Shown here one piece after another: positions 51,144 through 60,038 of a stretch of DNA of 64,000 nucleotides (its first letter is position 1; every line of letters begins with the position of its first letter). The stretch lies in the NCBI GenBank assembly GCA_963818225.1, contig CAWFRO010000010.1, positions 194,337 to 258,336 on the forward strand, written 5' to 3'. The notes under the pieces were generated by a model. That model did not search any database. It worked only from the letters and a program-made list of their open reading frames with translations, and was not told where the DNA came from. Position numbers and translations under genes: made by a program. The stretch is from Palsa-504 sp963818225 (GTDB taxonomy: Bacteria; Actinomycetota; Actinomycetes; Streptosporangiales; Streptosporangiaceae).

Positions 51144-51438
51144 CCGCCTTGTCCTTTCGCTTGCAGCTCGCCTATCCCGATCACGACCGGCATAGCGGCC
51201 CTGCCGCCGAACGCCCGTTCCCCGCCCTCCGGTGGCCCGCCTTCTGCCTTACCGTCGTTCGCAACCGTCGTTCGCGCTCAGCCCGTTAACGGGTCCAGCG
51301 TCGATTCACAACTTATCTTGAAGTAACGTCTCAAGAAAGATGAAGTCGCAGCAAACCTGAGGGATGTGCACCTGGCGGTGAGCATGCGACGGCCGACTCA
51401 CGCCTCCCAGCGCGGTCTGGTCCTCCGCGGACAACTGT
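51144..51438. other. 295-base gap between thiolase-like gene and TetR paralogue 2
   Basis: It holds the promoter region of the gene at 49809. On the minus strand a TTGAGA lies within an AT-richer patch around 51305-51340. An inverted repeat at 51316-51336 is listed separately. No open frame with coding character. Confidence 0.4.
51316..51336. promoter_or_regulatory. Short palindrome upstream of the thiolase-like gene, candidate TetR operator
   Basis: TCTTGA (51316-51321) and TCAAGA (51331-51336) form an inverted repeat with a nine-base spacer, 173 bases before the thiolase-like gene and overlapping a TTGAGA -35-like hexamer on the minus strand. Size and symmetry suit a TetR dimer. No matching copy was found upstream of the second thiolase-like gene, so this stays tentative. 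Confidence 0.3.
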
Positions 51439-52038
51439 CTACGCGGCCGGTTGGCGGGACCAGGCTGACAACACGGGCTCGATCTTGGCCAGGGCGTCGC
51501 CGAGCAGGCCGGCCAGCGACTCGGTACCGCCGATGCGGCCCCAGTGGAACAGGGTCTCCGACTCGGCCGCCAGGGCGATCGCGATGGCCAGCCGCAGCCC
51601 ATGATCGTCCGCGCTGGTCCCGGCCCGCGGCGCGAGCAGGCTGGCCAGCGGATCGAGCATCGCATGCCGGCTGGCCCAGCGGCGGGCCTGCAGATCGGGC
51701 ACGTCGGAAATCAGGCGCAGCCGCACGAGGATAGCCTCGCGGTCGCTTTCGACCTGCACCGCTCGCCGCTCGAACAACGCCCCGATCGTGTCGAACACGG
51801 ACTCGCGCTCGGGGCGGGCCGCGAGCACCTCCCGGATGAGGTCATCGATGTCACCGGGGTTGACGACCACGTCCTCCTTGTCGCAGTAGTAGCGGTAGAA
51901 AGTCGCCGTGGAGATCTCCGCGTCGGCGGCGATCTGCTCCACGGTCGTGGCCTCGTAACCCTGGTCGCCGAACAGGCGCATGGCGGCCCGCCGGATCGCC
52001 TGCCGCGTCCTGGTCTTCTTCAGCTCACGCAACCCCAT
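51439..52038 (-). CDS. TetR-family regulator (paralogue 2)
   Basis: 199-residue TetR/AcrR regulator, ending QPAA without the tail of its neighbour. The helix-turn-helix (RQAIRRAAMRLFGDQGYEAT, TVEQIAADAEISTATFYRYY) and much of the ligand domain (RRWASRHAMLDPLASLLAPR, GLRLAIAIALAAESETLFHW) are nearly the same as in the protein at 49003. The DNA is also highly similar over several hundred bases, a fairly recent duplication. The ATG at 52038 matches the paralogue's start. It is the first gene of the minus-strand series 52.0-32.8 kb and a candidate master regulator of it. Confidence 0.93.
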   Translation of the reverse strand: MGLRELKKTRTRQAIRRAAMRLFGDQGYEATTVEQIAADAEISTATFYRYYCDKEDVVVNPGDIDDLIREVLAARPERESVFDTIGALFERRAVQVESDREAILVRLRLISDVPDLQARRWASRHAMLDPLASLLAPRAGTSADDHGLRLAIAIALAAESETLFHWGRIGGTESLAGLLGDALAKIEPVLSAWSRQPAA

Positions 52039-52335
52039 TTCAACCAATTTATCTTCTGGGGCTCCGTAGCAGGTCATACCTATTGGACGCGCGTGTCCCG
52101 AGGGTCGGGTGGGCCGCTTGGGTCCAGACTGTAACCTTCAGGCTGGCGCTGGAGTGCACGGTGGCGGGATCGTCGCCTTCGGCCGCGCTGTTGCCGATCG
52201 CCACGAGGAGCGCGAAGCCCGAGCCCACCAACGACCAGCACTGCCGCAAGCAGTGAGGTCAGCCAGGTTATGCGCCGATCCTGGAGACACCCTGGGATTC
52301 CGGCGGCCTGCCCGGGATTGAGAGACTCTCCATTC

Positions 52336-53631
52336 ATGAGAGCGCTTCCCGTACCGCCCGAACCGCTGTGGCGCACTGATTTCCGCCAGCGGATCGCGGT
52401 GTCACTGTGGTTCCTGCCGAGCGTCTTCGCGGCGGCGGCGATCGCCGCGGCCAATCTCACCATGTGGCTGGACGCCCGGGTCGATGCCCCGATCGGCGTA
52501 CGGCCGGACCTGGTGAGCGACCCGGGTACCGCCGCCACCTTCGCCGGCGCCATCGCCGCAGCCACCTTGGCGTTCGTGGCCGTAGTGTTCGCTACCACGC
52601 TGGTGGCCATCCAGCTCGCCGCTAGCCAGTACTCGCCCAGGACGGTGCGGATCTTCATCCGCTCCCGGCTCACCCGGGTGACGCTCGGCGTGTTCCTCTC
52701 CACCTTCGTCTTCGCCGTGATCATCCTCGTCAGCAACCGGGCGTCGGTCACGTCGGCGAAGCAGTTCGCGCCAGTGGTCTCGGTGACCACTTTGCTGGCG
52801 CTGACCGTGGCGACGGTCTTCGGGTTCGTCGCCTACCTGCATGGCGTGGTGCGGCTTATGCGCGTCCAGTACCTGCTCGAAGCAATCGCCATTGAGAGCC
52901 GGCGGGCTATCGAGGAGAACTTCCCGCCGGCGTCCGCCTACGTCGACGCCGAGCCTCCCCGGCCAGACCCCTCACCGCGTCGCCTCTGCTACACCGGGAC
53001 GGCCGGGGTCGTGACGGCCACCGACCTGCACGGCCTGGTCGAATTGTGCCGGCAGCAGGAGTGCTGGCTCGAACTGGTCGTCGGAGTAGGCGAGTACCTG
53101 GCTCACGGCACCCCGGTTGCGCTCGTACACGGCGGGGAGCTGCGCGACCGCGACGTCACCAGGTTTTTCCTGATCCGCGGGGAACGTACCTTCGTGCAAG
53201 ACCCCGCGTTCGGCTTCCGGCAGCTCGTGGATGTCGCGATCCGCGCGCTGTCCCCGGCCGTCAACGACCCCACGACAGGGGTCCAGGCCATCGATCGCAT
53301 CAGCGACCTGCTGGCTATCACGGGCAACCGGCTCGACCCGACCGGCTGGCGGGTGGATTCCACCGGGACGGTCAGGGTCAAGCGGAAGCTGCGGAACTTC
53401 GACGGTCTGCTGGTGCTTTCCTTGACCGAGGTCATCCGTTACGGCGCCGACGCGCCGCAGGTGGCCCGGCGCCTTCACGCCATGCTCGACGAGCTCGAAG
53501 CCACACTCCCCGCGGAGCGGCAGGCCGCCATCGCCCGCCAGCGAAGCCTGCTGGAAGCCGCGATCAGCGCCGCGCTGCCTGCCCCGTTCGCATCCGTCGC
53601 CTCGGCGGCAGACCGGGAGGGCCTGGGCTGA
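52336..53631 (+). CDS. DUF2254 family membrane protein
   Basis: 431-residue protein. The N-terminal half has four membrane helices (SLWFLPSVFAAAAIAAANL, AATLAFVAVVFATTLVAIQL, LGVFLSTFVFAVIILVS, LLALTVATVFGFVAYLHGVV) with the conserved SQYSPRTVRIF motif between them. The C-terminal half is a soluble region with ALSPAVNDPTTGVQAIDRI, the DUF2254 signature. The function is unknown. ATG 52336. It is divergent from the TetR paralogue and not obviously tied to the catabolic genes. Confidence 0.9.
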   Translation: MRALPVPPEPLWRTDFRQRIAVSLWFLPSVFAAAAIAAANLTMWLDARVDAPIGVRPDLVSDPGTAATFAGAIAAATLAFVAVVFATTLVAIQLAASQYSPRTVRIFIRSRLTRVTLGVFLSTFVFAVIILVSNRASVTSAKQFAPVVSVTTLLALTVATVFGFVAYLHGVVRLMRVQYLLEAIAIESRRAIEENFPPASAYVDAEPPRPDPSPRRLCYTGTAGVVTATDLHGLVELCRQQECWLELVVGVGEYLAHGTPVALVHGGELRDRDVTRFFLIRGERTFVQDPAFGFRQLVDVAIRALSPAVNDPTTGVQAIDRISDLLAITGNRLDPTGWRVDSTGTVRVKRKLRNFDGLLVLSLTEVIRYGADAPQVARRLHAMLDELEATLPAERQAAIARQRSLLEAAISAALPAPFASVASAADREGLG

Positions 53632-53834
53632 AACAGGACCCAGCCGACCCGCAGGGCAAATCGCCCAGAGATCCCGGAGTTGGTTGACCATTTGCGCAGA
53701 GACAGACGACCAGAGGATGCTGACGCGGCTGCGGGTGTTCCTCAGGTCGCTGATCATAAGCTGCCAGTGAGCGCGGATGGGCGGGCTGGGCAGCGGCCTG
53801 GCAGCAGGACTGCGGACCCCGGGAGGCACGCCGA

Positions 53835-54881
53835 GTGGCCGACGATCAGGCAATGGATCACTCGGCCTCGTCCGCCGAAGACCAGGAACCCCAGGACGGA
53901 CAGCCGGCCCGCGGGAGGGTAAAGCGGCTGCGGAGGCTCCGCGCGGCGATCGAGACGCAGCAGGCCGAGCAAGCCGAGGTCGCGGCCGTTGAGCGCCGGG
54001 AGCGGGAGCACCTGTCCATGCTGGTCCGTACGCGGGCCGATGAGCGTCAGCGCGTCGTGCATGAGCGTTTCCCCCATGTGCCGTCTCGGTTCATCGCCCC
54101 GCTCGCCGAGGTTGCCGCCCGGCCGCGGATCGACGATCTGGCCACCCACGCCGGGGCGCTGACCTATGGCTCGTTCCTGGCTATCCCGCCGCTGCTCCTG
54201 TTCGCTTCATCAGTGGTGGGCTTCGTGTTTGCCGGACGTCCGCAAGCGGCGCAAAATGCCGTCAACGAGCTGGTCAGCCTGGTGCCCGGCCTTAGCTCGG
54301 TAGTGACGGCCCAGGTGCAGGCCGCTGTGCAGGGGCGGGTGACGCTCGGGGTGATCGGTTTGCTCGGCCTGTTGTGGACGGCGTCGGGGTTTGCGAGCCG
54401 ACTGCGGCACGCGCTCGGGGTGATCTTCCGGACCCAGTGGGTGGGCCTGCTTACCGGACGGATCAGGGGCACCGTGATCGGGTTGCTCATGGTGGTCGCC
54501 TTCGTCGCGCTGGCCATGTTCACCGCGATTGAGGCCAAGCTTGAGACAGATCACCGGGCAACGCTCGCGGCCGTGTTCCAGTTCGGCGCTTTCGCGGTCG
54601 GCGGATTCGTGCTTTTCCTGGTCACCTACCGCCTGCTCACGCCGGGGAAGGGCATCACACTCCGGGACCACGTGCCGGGCGCTGCGGCGTTCACCGTCGC
54701 ATGGCTGGTCCTGACGGCCCTGGGGGGACTGGTTTTCGCCGAGCTGATCCAGAAGTCGACCGTGCTGTACGGGACGATCGGCGGGATCTTCGGCTTCCTC
54801 GCATTCCTGTACGCCACGATGTGGTCGCTGCTGATCGGGGCCGAACTGTCAGCCGTGCTGATGAGCCGACGCGATAACTGA
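53835..54881 (+). CDS. YihY/BrkB family inner-membrane protein
   Basis: 348 residues. A charged cytoplasmic N-terminus of about 100 residues (rich in E, R, Q) precedes the YihY/BrkB domain: HAGALTYGSFLAIPPLLLFA, the helix-rich LGVIGLLGLLWTASGFASRL, VTYRLLTPGKGITLRDHVPG and GTIGGIFGFLAFLYATMWSL. Six membrane spans are visible. The old names ribonuclease BN and virulence factor are not functional evidence. GTG 53835 is used; an ATG at 53853 is the alternative. Confidence 0.88.
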   Translation: MADDQAMDHSASSAEDQEPQDGQPARGRVKRLRRLRAAIETQQAEQAEVAAVERREREHLSMLVRTRADERQRVVHERFPHVPSRFIAPLAEVAARPRIDDLATHAGALTYGSFLAIPPLLLFASSVVGFVFAGRPQAAQNAVNELVSLVPGLSSVVTAQVQAAVQGRVTLGVIGLLGLLWTASGFASRLRHALGVIFRTQWVGLLTGRIRGTVIGLLMVVAFVALAMFTAIEAKLETDHRATLAAVFQFGAFAVGGFVLFLVTYRLLTPGKGITLRDHVPGAAAFTVAWLVLTALGGLVFAELIQKSTVLYGTIGGIFGFLAFLYATMWSLLIGAELSAVLMSRRDN

Positions 54882-55268
54882 TACAGGCTCTCGCAGCCGT
54901 CTGGCCTGCCGCGCGGCCGCCTTGACGGGTGCGTAACTGGATGCCAGCGGACGTCCACGGAGGGCACCGGGCAGGCCAGCCAGATAATAGTGGCGCCCAC
55001 GGACACGACGGTATCGCGCGGCACACCCGGAGCTCAGGCTCAATAGAGCCGAAAAGGTCTCCTGAACAGGAGAAACGCAGGTGCCGCAGGCCGTCAGCCG
55101 TGCCGATCGGTGGTGGTCAGGGGGAGGATCGAACTGTCGACCTTCCGCATTTAGCCGGGAAGCTCCAGTCGCCGACCCTTGTTAGTCCTCAGACAAATAC
55201 CCAGGGACCAGCTACGTCCCTGGAACCTCGCAAGTCTTGCACTACCTGGCAGTACCAAGGAGTACCTC
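54882..55268. other. 390-base gap with a decayed tRNA-like segment
   Basis: Around 55115-55160, read on the minus strand, the sequence resembles the 3' half of a tRNA (a GTTCGATC T-loop followed by a CCACC end). The anticodon arm is mispaired and no matching 5' half is found, so it is at best a tRNA fragment. The right end carries the AAGGAG site of greA and presumably its promoter. Confidence 0.35.
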
Positions 55269-55769
55269 GTGACCGAGACACGTGATGACAGTGTCACCTG
55301 GCTGACCCAGGAGACGTACGACCGGCTCCAGGCCGAACTCGACCATCTCTCAGGACCGGGACGCGTCGACATCGCCAAGAAGATTGAAGCCGCCCGGGCG
55401 GAAGGGGATCTGCGTGAGAACGGCGGCTACCACGCGGCCAAGGACGAGCAGGGTCATATTGAGGCGCGGATCGTCACCCTTCAGCACATGCTGGACAACG
55501 CGCGCGTCGGCATCCCGCCACGCACTGAGGGCGTGGTCGGCCCGGGCATGACGGTCACGATCCGGTTCGTCGGGGACGACGAGCAAGTGACGTTCCTGCT
55601 CGCCTCCCGCGAGGAGAGCGGCTCGCCGGTCGCCGTCTATTCGCCGCGTTCACCGCTGGGCGCCGCCATCATGGGCAAGAAGGCGGGCCAGAAGGCCACC
55701 TTCACCACGCCGAACGGCCGCACCAGTACCGTCGAGATCCTAGAAGCTGTCCCTTACGACGGATCCTAG
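55269..55769 (+). CDS. greA: Transcription elongation factor GreA
   Basis: 166-residue GreA. The N-terminal coiled coil starts VTWLTQETYDRLQAELDHL and has the acidic tip region ARAEGDLRENGGYHAAKDEQ, whose D/E residues reach the RNA polymerase active site to stimulate cleavage of backtracked transcripts. The C-terminal FKBP-like domain has VYSPRSPLGAAIMGKKAGQK and ends VEILEAVPYDGS. The GTG at 55269 follows AAGGAG by six bases. Many actinobacteria have more than one Gre-like gene, so whether this is the main copy is unknown. Confidence 0.94.
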   Translation: MTETRDDSVTWLTQETYDRLQAELDHLSGPGRVDIAKKIEAARAEGDLRENGGYHAAKDEQGHIEARIVTLQHMLDNARVGIPPRTEGVVGPGMTVTIRFVGDDEQVTFLLASREESGSPVAVYSPRSPLGAAIMGKKAGQKATFTTPNGRTSTVEILEAVPYDGS

Positions 55770-55953
55770 GACGGCACCCACCGATCCCGGATCGATGGCG
55801 TTGACGGGCGGGAACTCGGTTATTGGCCTGAGCGACGTTCACCGCTCCCGCACCGCAAGATGCACCGCTCGATCCCGTGCCGAAGAGAACGGTATCCGGC
55901 TATAGTCGGCTTATCTGATCGAATTTGACCTTTAAACAGGGAGCGAAGGCCCC

Positions 55954-56469
55954 ATGAGCGTCACTACGTCACTCAACCAGGTCGACCTCGAGGCGGTCGG
56001 GGCGCTCGTCGGGAAGATCCAGGAGGATCCAGAGGCGGCCCGAACCACGTGGACGGCCAACGTCCGCTGGGCGGGCGCCTTCCGGTCCGAGAGCCAGGTG
56101 CGCGACTTCCCGCCGACCGCCTCCGACGAGCCCACCGGCCTGGGCGGCAGCGACACCGCTCCCAACCCCGTCGAGCAGCTGCTATCCGCTCTGGGTAACT
56201 GCCTCGCCGTCGGGTACGCCGCGAACGCATCGGCCGCCGGCATCGCGATCAAGGACCTGACGATCGCGGTGGACGGCGACGTCGACCTGCGCAGCTTCCT
56301 CGGCCTCGCACCCGGGCACGCCGGCTTTTCCGCCATCCGGGTCCGCGTCGACCTGGACACGGACGCCGACGCCGAAGCGGTGGCCGAGCTGCACCGTAAG
56401 GTGGCGGCCAGTTCCCCGGTCGGCCACACGCTTCAGGCCGCCGTCCCGGTCGAGATCACCCCCGCCTGA
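55954..56469 (+). CDS. OsmC family protein
   Basis: 171-residue OsmC/Ohr-fold protein. RSESQVRDFPPTASDEPTGL and the conserved helix NPVEQLLSALGNCLAVGYAA carry the second catalytic cysteine (GNCL). The first, usually in the N-terminal part, is not evident (an FPPTASDEP stretch stands where it would be), so peroxidase activity is uncertain. VAASSPVGHTLQAAVPVEI forms the end. A TATAGT-containing AT-rich patch upstream (near 55895) may be the promoter. Confidence 0.88.
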   Translation: MSVTTSLNQVDLEAVGALVGKIQEDPEAARTTWTANVRWAGAFRSESQVRDFPPTASDEPTGLGGSDTAPNPVEQLLSALGNCLAVGYAANASAAGIAIKDLTIAVDGDVDLRSFLGLAPGHAGFSAIRVRVDLDTDADAEAVAELHRKVAASSPVGHTLQAAVPVEITPA

Positions 56470-56588
56470 CCGGCTTCGACGCCGGACCGACGGCATCCCG
56501 GCGCGGCCCGCCTGTCTTGACCACCTGATCGGCGGCCGGCGGTCCCCTCCTCGGCCGAGACGTCTCGAAGCTGGAGAAGATCGCGGCA

Positions 56589-57236
56589 TCAGCCCCTGGC
56601 CGACCCGACGTACGGCCCTGGCCTGCGCAGCACCCACTGCCAGAACGTCCTGTGCGGCGACCGTACGACCACGTGGCCGCCACGGGCCGTGCCTGATACC
56701 TCGATCTTCAGCGTTACGGGTTCCTTCCAGCCGTGTTCCGGCCGCACTCTGACCCGTCCGCCACGCACCGCCACATCATCGGCATCAACCTCGATGCCCG
56801 GCCTCGTCACCAGGACGAGCCGCCCGCCCCGGACCTCGGCCTGGATATGCAGCGTCGGGCTGGCGATTACTGCCTCGGTGAAGTCGAGCTTCACAGTCCC
56901 GCCGACAGCGCGTATCTCCATCCGCTGCGGGACTATCCACCGGCCGCGCCGCGTGGCATTCCCGCCCTCGTAGTCGAGCCGGACGACGTCTTTAGCCTGG
57001 GCTGCGATCCCGCCCACCTCGGGAAGGTCAGCCGTCAACGCCGCCAGTTCTCCGCCTGTGCGGGCGGTCAGGGCCACGCTCAGACGCTCGTCAAGCTCGG
57101 CCGCAGTCAGCCGCCCGTCGCCAGCCGCGGCACGGAGCCTGTCGACCGCCCGGTCCCTGTCTTCATCGGAGGCCCGTAGCTCGGGCTTACCGCCGGCACC
57201 GGGACCAGCTGCAGCAGGGAGACCATCGCCCGTCAT
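56589..57236 (-). CDS. DUF1707 (SHOCT-like) domain protein
   Basis: 215-residue protein. The N-terminal DUF1707 domain (ELRASDEDRDRAVDRLRAAA, GRLTAAELDERLSVALTART, ELAALTADLP) is followed by a beta-rich adhesin/cell-wall-regulator-type domain (MEIRAVGGTVKLDFTEAVIA, RGGRLVLVTRPGIEVDADDV) of the kind paired with DUF1707 in actinobacteria. No membrane helix. The ATG at 57236 has AGGA eight bases upstream; an earlier ATG at 57284 would precede that site. The function is unknown. It is divergent from FUSC. Confidence 0.9.
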   Translation of the reverse strand: MTGDGLPAAAGPGAGGKPELRASDEDRDRAVDRLRAAAGDGRLTAAELDERLSVALTARTGGELAALTADLPEVGGIAAQAKDVVRLDYEGGNATRRGRWIVPQRMEIRAVGGTVKLDFTEAVIASPTLHIQAEVRGGRLVLVTRPGIEVDADDVAVRGGRVRVRPEHGWKEPVTLKIEVSGTARGGHVVVRSPHRTFWQWVLRRPGPYVGSARG

Positions 57237-57417
57237 GGCCACATCCTTCAAGACATCACATGGACCCGCAACCTCGGCGACCAACGACTCCGCCGCATAA
57301 TTGACCGGGCGAACGTGGCGGATATGGCACTAGCCCTCCTACCGTCCCCGCTGTTGCTATGGGCGTGCTGGTGGCCAAGGATGGTAGTCCCTAGATGTGG
57401 AGGGCGGGCTCTCGCAC

Positions 57418-59814
57418 ATGCCGGAGACGCGGCTGGCGCACTTGCACCCCCTGCGGTGGCTCGGCCAGCGCGACCGCGACTTCGCCGCGCTGCGCCGTGC
57501 CACCCGGGCAGCGATTATCGTGCCGGCCATGTTTGCCTTGGGCGACAAGGTCATCGGCAACCCGCAGTTGGCTACGTTCGCGGCGTTCGGGTCTTTCGCG
57601 ATGCTGCTCCTGGTCGACTTCGGCGGCCCCATGGCGGAACGGCTCCAGGCGGAGGCAGCGCTCGCCGTGACCGGCGGGGTGTTCGTCTGCCTGGCCACGC
57701 TGGTCTCGCAGACCGCGTGGCTCGCGGCCGTTGCGATGGCGGTGGTGGGGTTCGGCGTGATCTTTGCTGGCGTGGTCAGCTCGGTGCTGGCCGGGGCGAC
57801 CACGGCGCTGCTGCTGGCCTTCATCTTGCCGGTGTCGCTGGCCGCTCCAGCGTCGGCCGTACCCGACCGGCTGGCCGGCTGGGGGATGGCCGGAGGCGTC
57901 GCGCTGGTGGCGACGGCGCTTCTATGGCCCGCGCCAGCGCGCGACCGCCTGCGTGGTCCCGCGGCCGCCGCCTGCCGGGTGCTGGCCGCCCGGCTGCGTG
58001 CGGGGCTCGCGTACCTGCTCAGCGGCATGGACGAACAATTTGCGCTGGATCGCGATCACGCGGCTGCGCAGGCGGACCAGGCCGTCGAGGCGCTGCGCAG
58101 TGCCTTTCTGGCCACGCCCTACCGCCCAACCGGGTTGAGCACCCCCGCTAGGACGACCGTGCGCCTGGTAGACGAGCTGATCTGGCTGAACAGGATTGTC
58201 ATTCAGCCTGGGCTTCACCGCGACGGCGTCAACCGCGCAGCGCTGAGGGTCAAGGAGGCCGCGGCGGCGGTTCTCGACCGTGCCGCGGATCTCCTGGACT
58301 CCAGGGGCGGGAGCAGCGATGAGCTCGATGCTGCGCTGACCGAACTGGCTACTGCGCACGCGAAAATGCAGGAGGGCGTGACGGCCGACCTGCCGGCCCG
58401 GTCCCAGGAGCCGGCGAGTGACCCGGCCATGGCCGGGTCACTGGTCGCGCCTGAGCCGCCGGTTAGCAACCCGGCCGTGGGCGGGGGGCCGGCCGGCGAG
58501 TTCATCACCTCGCTTGATCCCGCCTTCCGTGCGGAGGAGCTGAGCTACGCGGTCTCGCTCATCGCGCGCACCGTCGAGCTGACCGCGGCCGCCGAGCGAC
58601 GGACCTGGCGGGAGCGGTGGCTTGGCCGCCAGCCCGAGGGCCTGCCGGGGACGCTGTCCGCGGCGCGGGAAAGGATCACGTCCTACCTCGAGCCGCATTC
58701 GGTCTGGTTGCACAACAGCTTGCGTGGTGCCGCCGGGCTGGGGCTGGCGGTGCTCGCCGCGAGACTGACCGAGGTCCAGCACTCGTTCTGGGTGGTCCTC
58801 GGCGCGCTGTCGGTGCTGCGCTCCAATGCGCTGAACACCGGGCAGGACGCCGTTCGCGCCATGCTCGGCACGGTAGCGGGTTTCATCGCCGGCGCGGCCC
58901 TGCTCGTGGGCATCGGCACGAATACCACGCTGCTGTGGTTCCTGCTGCCGCTGGCGGTCTTTCTCGCCGGGGTCGCTCCAGCGGTCATCTCGTTCGCTGG
59001 AGGGCAGGCGGCGTTCACGCTCACAGTGGTGATCTTGTTCAACATTCTCCAGCCGACCGGATGGCGCGTCGGCCTGGTACGGATCGAAGACGTTGCCCTC
59101 GGGGTTGGCGTGAGCCTGGTCGTGGGTGTCCTGTTCTGGCCGCGGGGCGCGGCGCCCGCGCTCCGCCAGGCGCTGGCGCAGGCGTACGCCGACGGCGCGG
59201 GCTATCTCGCCGGCACGGTGCGATCCGGGACCTCACGCGGCGACCCAAACACGCCCGCGCTCCCCGCTCTGGCCGACGACGCGGCCCGGGCCGCTGCGGC
59301 ATCGCGCCGGCTCGATGACGCGTTCCGCACCTACCTCGCCGAGCACGGCGCGAAACCATTCCCGCTTGCCGATGTGGCCGGGCTGGTCACCGGGGTCGTC
59401 GGACTGCGCCTGGAGGCTGACGCGGTATTGGACCTCTGGCGAGGCGGCGACGGCCAATCCGGCGGCGACATGGCCGCTGCACGCCATGAGATTCTGGGTA
59501 TGGCGGCACGCGTCACGGGCTGGTACGACGGTCTCGCGACGACCATGATCACCGGCGGTGAGCTACCCCAGCCGCTCGCTGACGACGAGGCCGCCGACGG
59601 CCGCCTTGTCGGGGCCGTACGCCGCGACCTGCTCGGTGATGACGGCAGAGCCAGCGCCACCGCGGTCCGGATGATCTGGACCGGCGACCACCTTGACGTC
59701 GTCCGCCGTCAGCAGGCGGCCATCGTCTCACCAGTGCGCGCCACCGCCGGGCAACCCGCAGGCGGCCGCATCATCCCACCGCTTTCCAGGCGATTCCTGG
59801 CGCTGCTCCGGTAA
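57418..59814 (+). CDS. FUSC family membrane protein
   Basis: About 798 residues with the FUSC (fusaric acid resistance/aromatic acid exporter) layout: two hydrophobic blocks of six or so helices, at about 25-185 (FAALRRATRAAIIVPAMFAL, AATFAAFGSFAMLLLVDFGG) and 440-600 (HSVWLHNSLRGAAGLGLAVL, SFWVVLGALSVLRSNALNTG), each followed by a long soluble region. The family exports aromatic carboxylic acids or other toxic acids across the inner membrane. The ATG at 57418 is chosen; a GTG at 57397 would add seven residues. It is a single gene. Confidence 0.92.
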   Translation: MPETRLAHLHPLRWLGQRDRDFAALRRATRAAIIVPAMFALGDKVIGNPQLATFAAFGSFAMLLLVDFGGPMAERLQAEAALAVTGGVFVCLATLVSQTAWLAAVAMAVVGFGVIFAGVVSSVLAGATTALLLAFILPVSLAAPASAVPDRLAGWGMAGGVALVATALLWPAPARDRLRGPAAAACRVLAARLRAGLAYLLSGMDEQFALDRDHAAAQADQAVEALRSAFLATPYRPTGLSTPARTTVRLVDELIWLNRIVIQPGLHRDGVNRAALRVKEAAAAVLDRAADLLDSRGGSSDELDAALTELATAHAKMQEGVTADLPARSQEPASDPAMAGSLVAPEPPVSNPAVGGGPAGEFITSLDPAFRAEELSYAVSLIARTVELTAAAERRTWRERWLGRQPEGLPGTLSAARERITSYLEPHSVWLHNSLRGAAGLGLAVLAARLTEVQHSFWVVLGALSVLRSNALNTGQDAVRAMLGTVAGFIAGAALLVGIGTNTTLLWFLLPLAVFLAGVAPAVISFAGGQAAFTLTVVILFNILQPTGWRVGLVRIEDVALGVGVSLVVGVLFWPRGAAPALRQALAQAYADGAGYLAGTVRSGTSRGDPNTPALPALADDAARAAAASRRLDDAFRTYLAEHGAKPFPLADVAGLVTGVVGLRLEADAVLDLWRGGDGQSGGDMAAARHEILGMAARVTGWYDGLATTMITGGELPQPLADDEAADGRLVGAVRRDLLGDDGRASATAVRMIWTGDHLDVVRRQQAAIVSPVRATAGQPAGGRIIPPLSRRFLALLR

Positions 59815-60038
59815 TCCGGCTGGCCCGCGCCGCGCGGCGGAGGTCCTGTCCCGGGAGGTCATGAGGGTGCAGCTGCCGAGGATGTCGTTTCCGGTTACGG
59901 CATCGTAAAGTCCCGGAATCCCGTTGGGGCATCTGGGATTCTGCGATCAAAGGGCCACACGACTCCACGCACCTCCACTGTCCGGCACGGATAACCGGGA
60001 GCACAGGTTTCGTAGAGAGCTTGGTCAGACCTACAGGC

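Noticed and set aside
55110..55165. tRNA-like sequence on the minus strand before greA
   Set aside because: A GTTCGATC loop and CCACC end are present, but the anticodon stem is mispaired and there is no matching 5' acceptor strand. Not reported as a tRNA gene.
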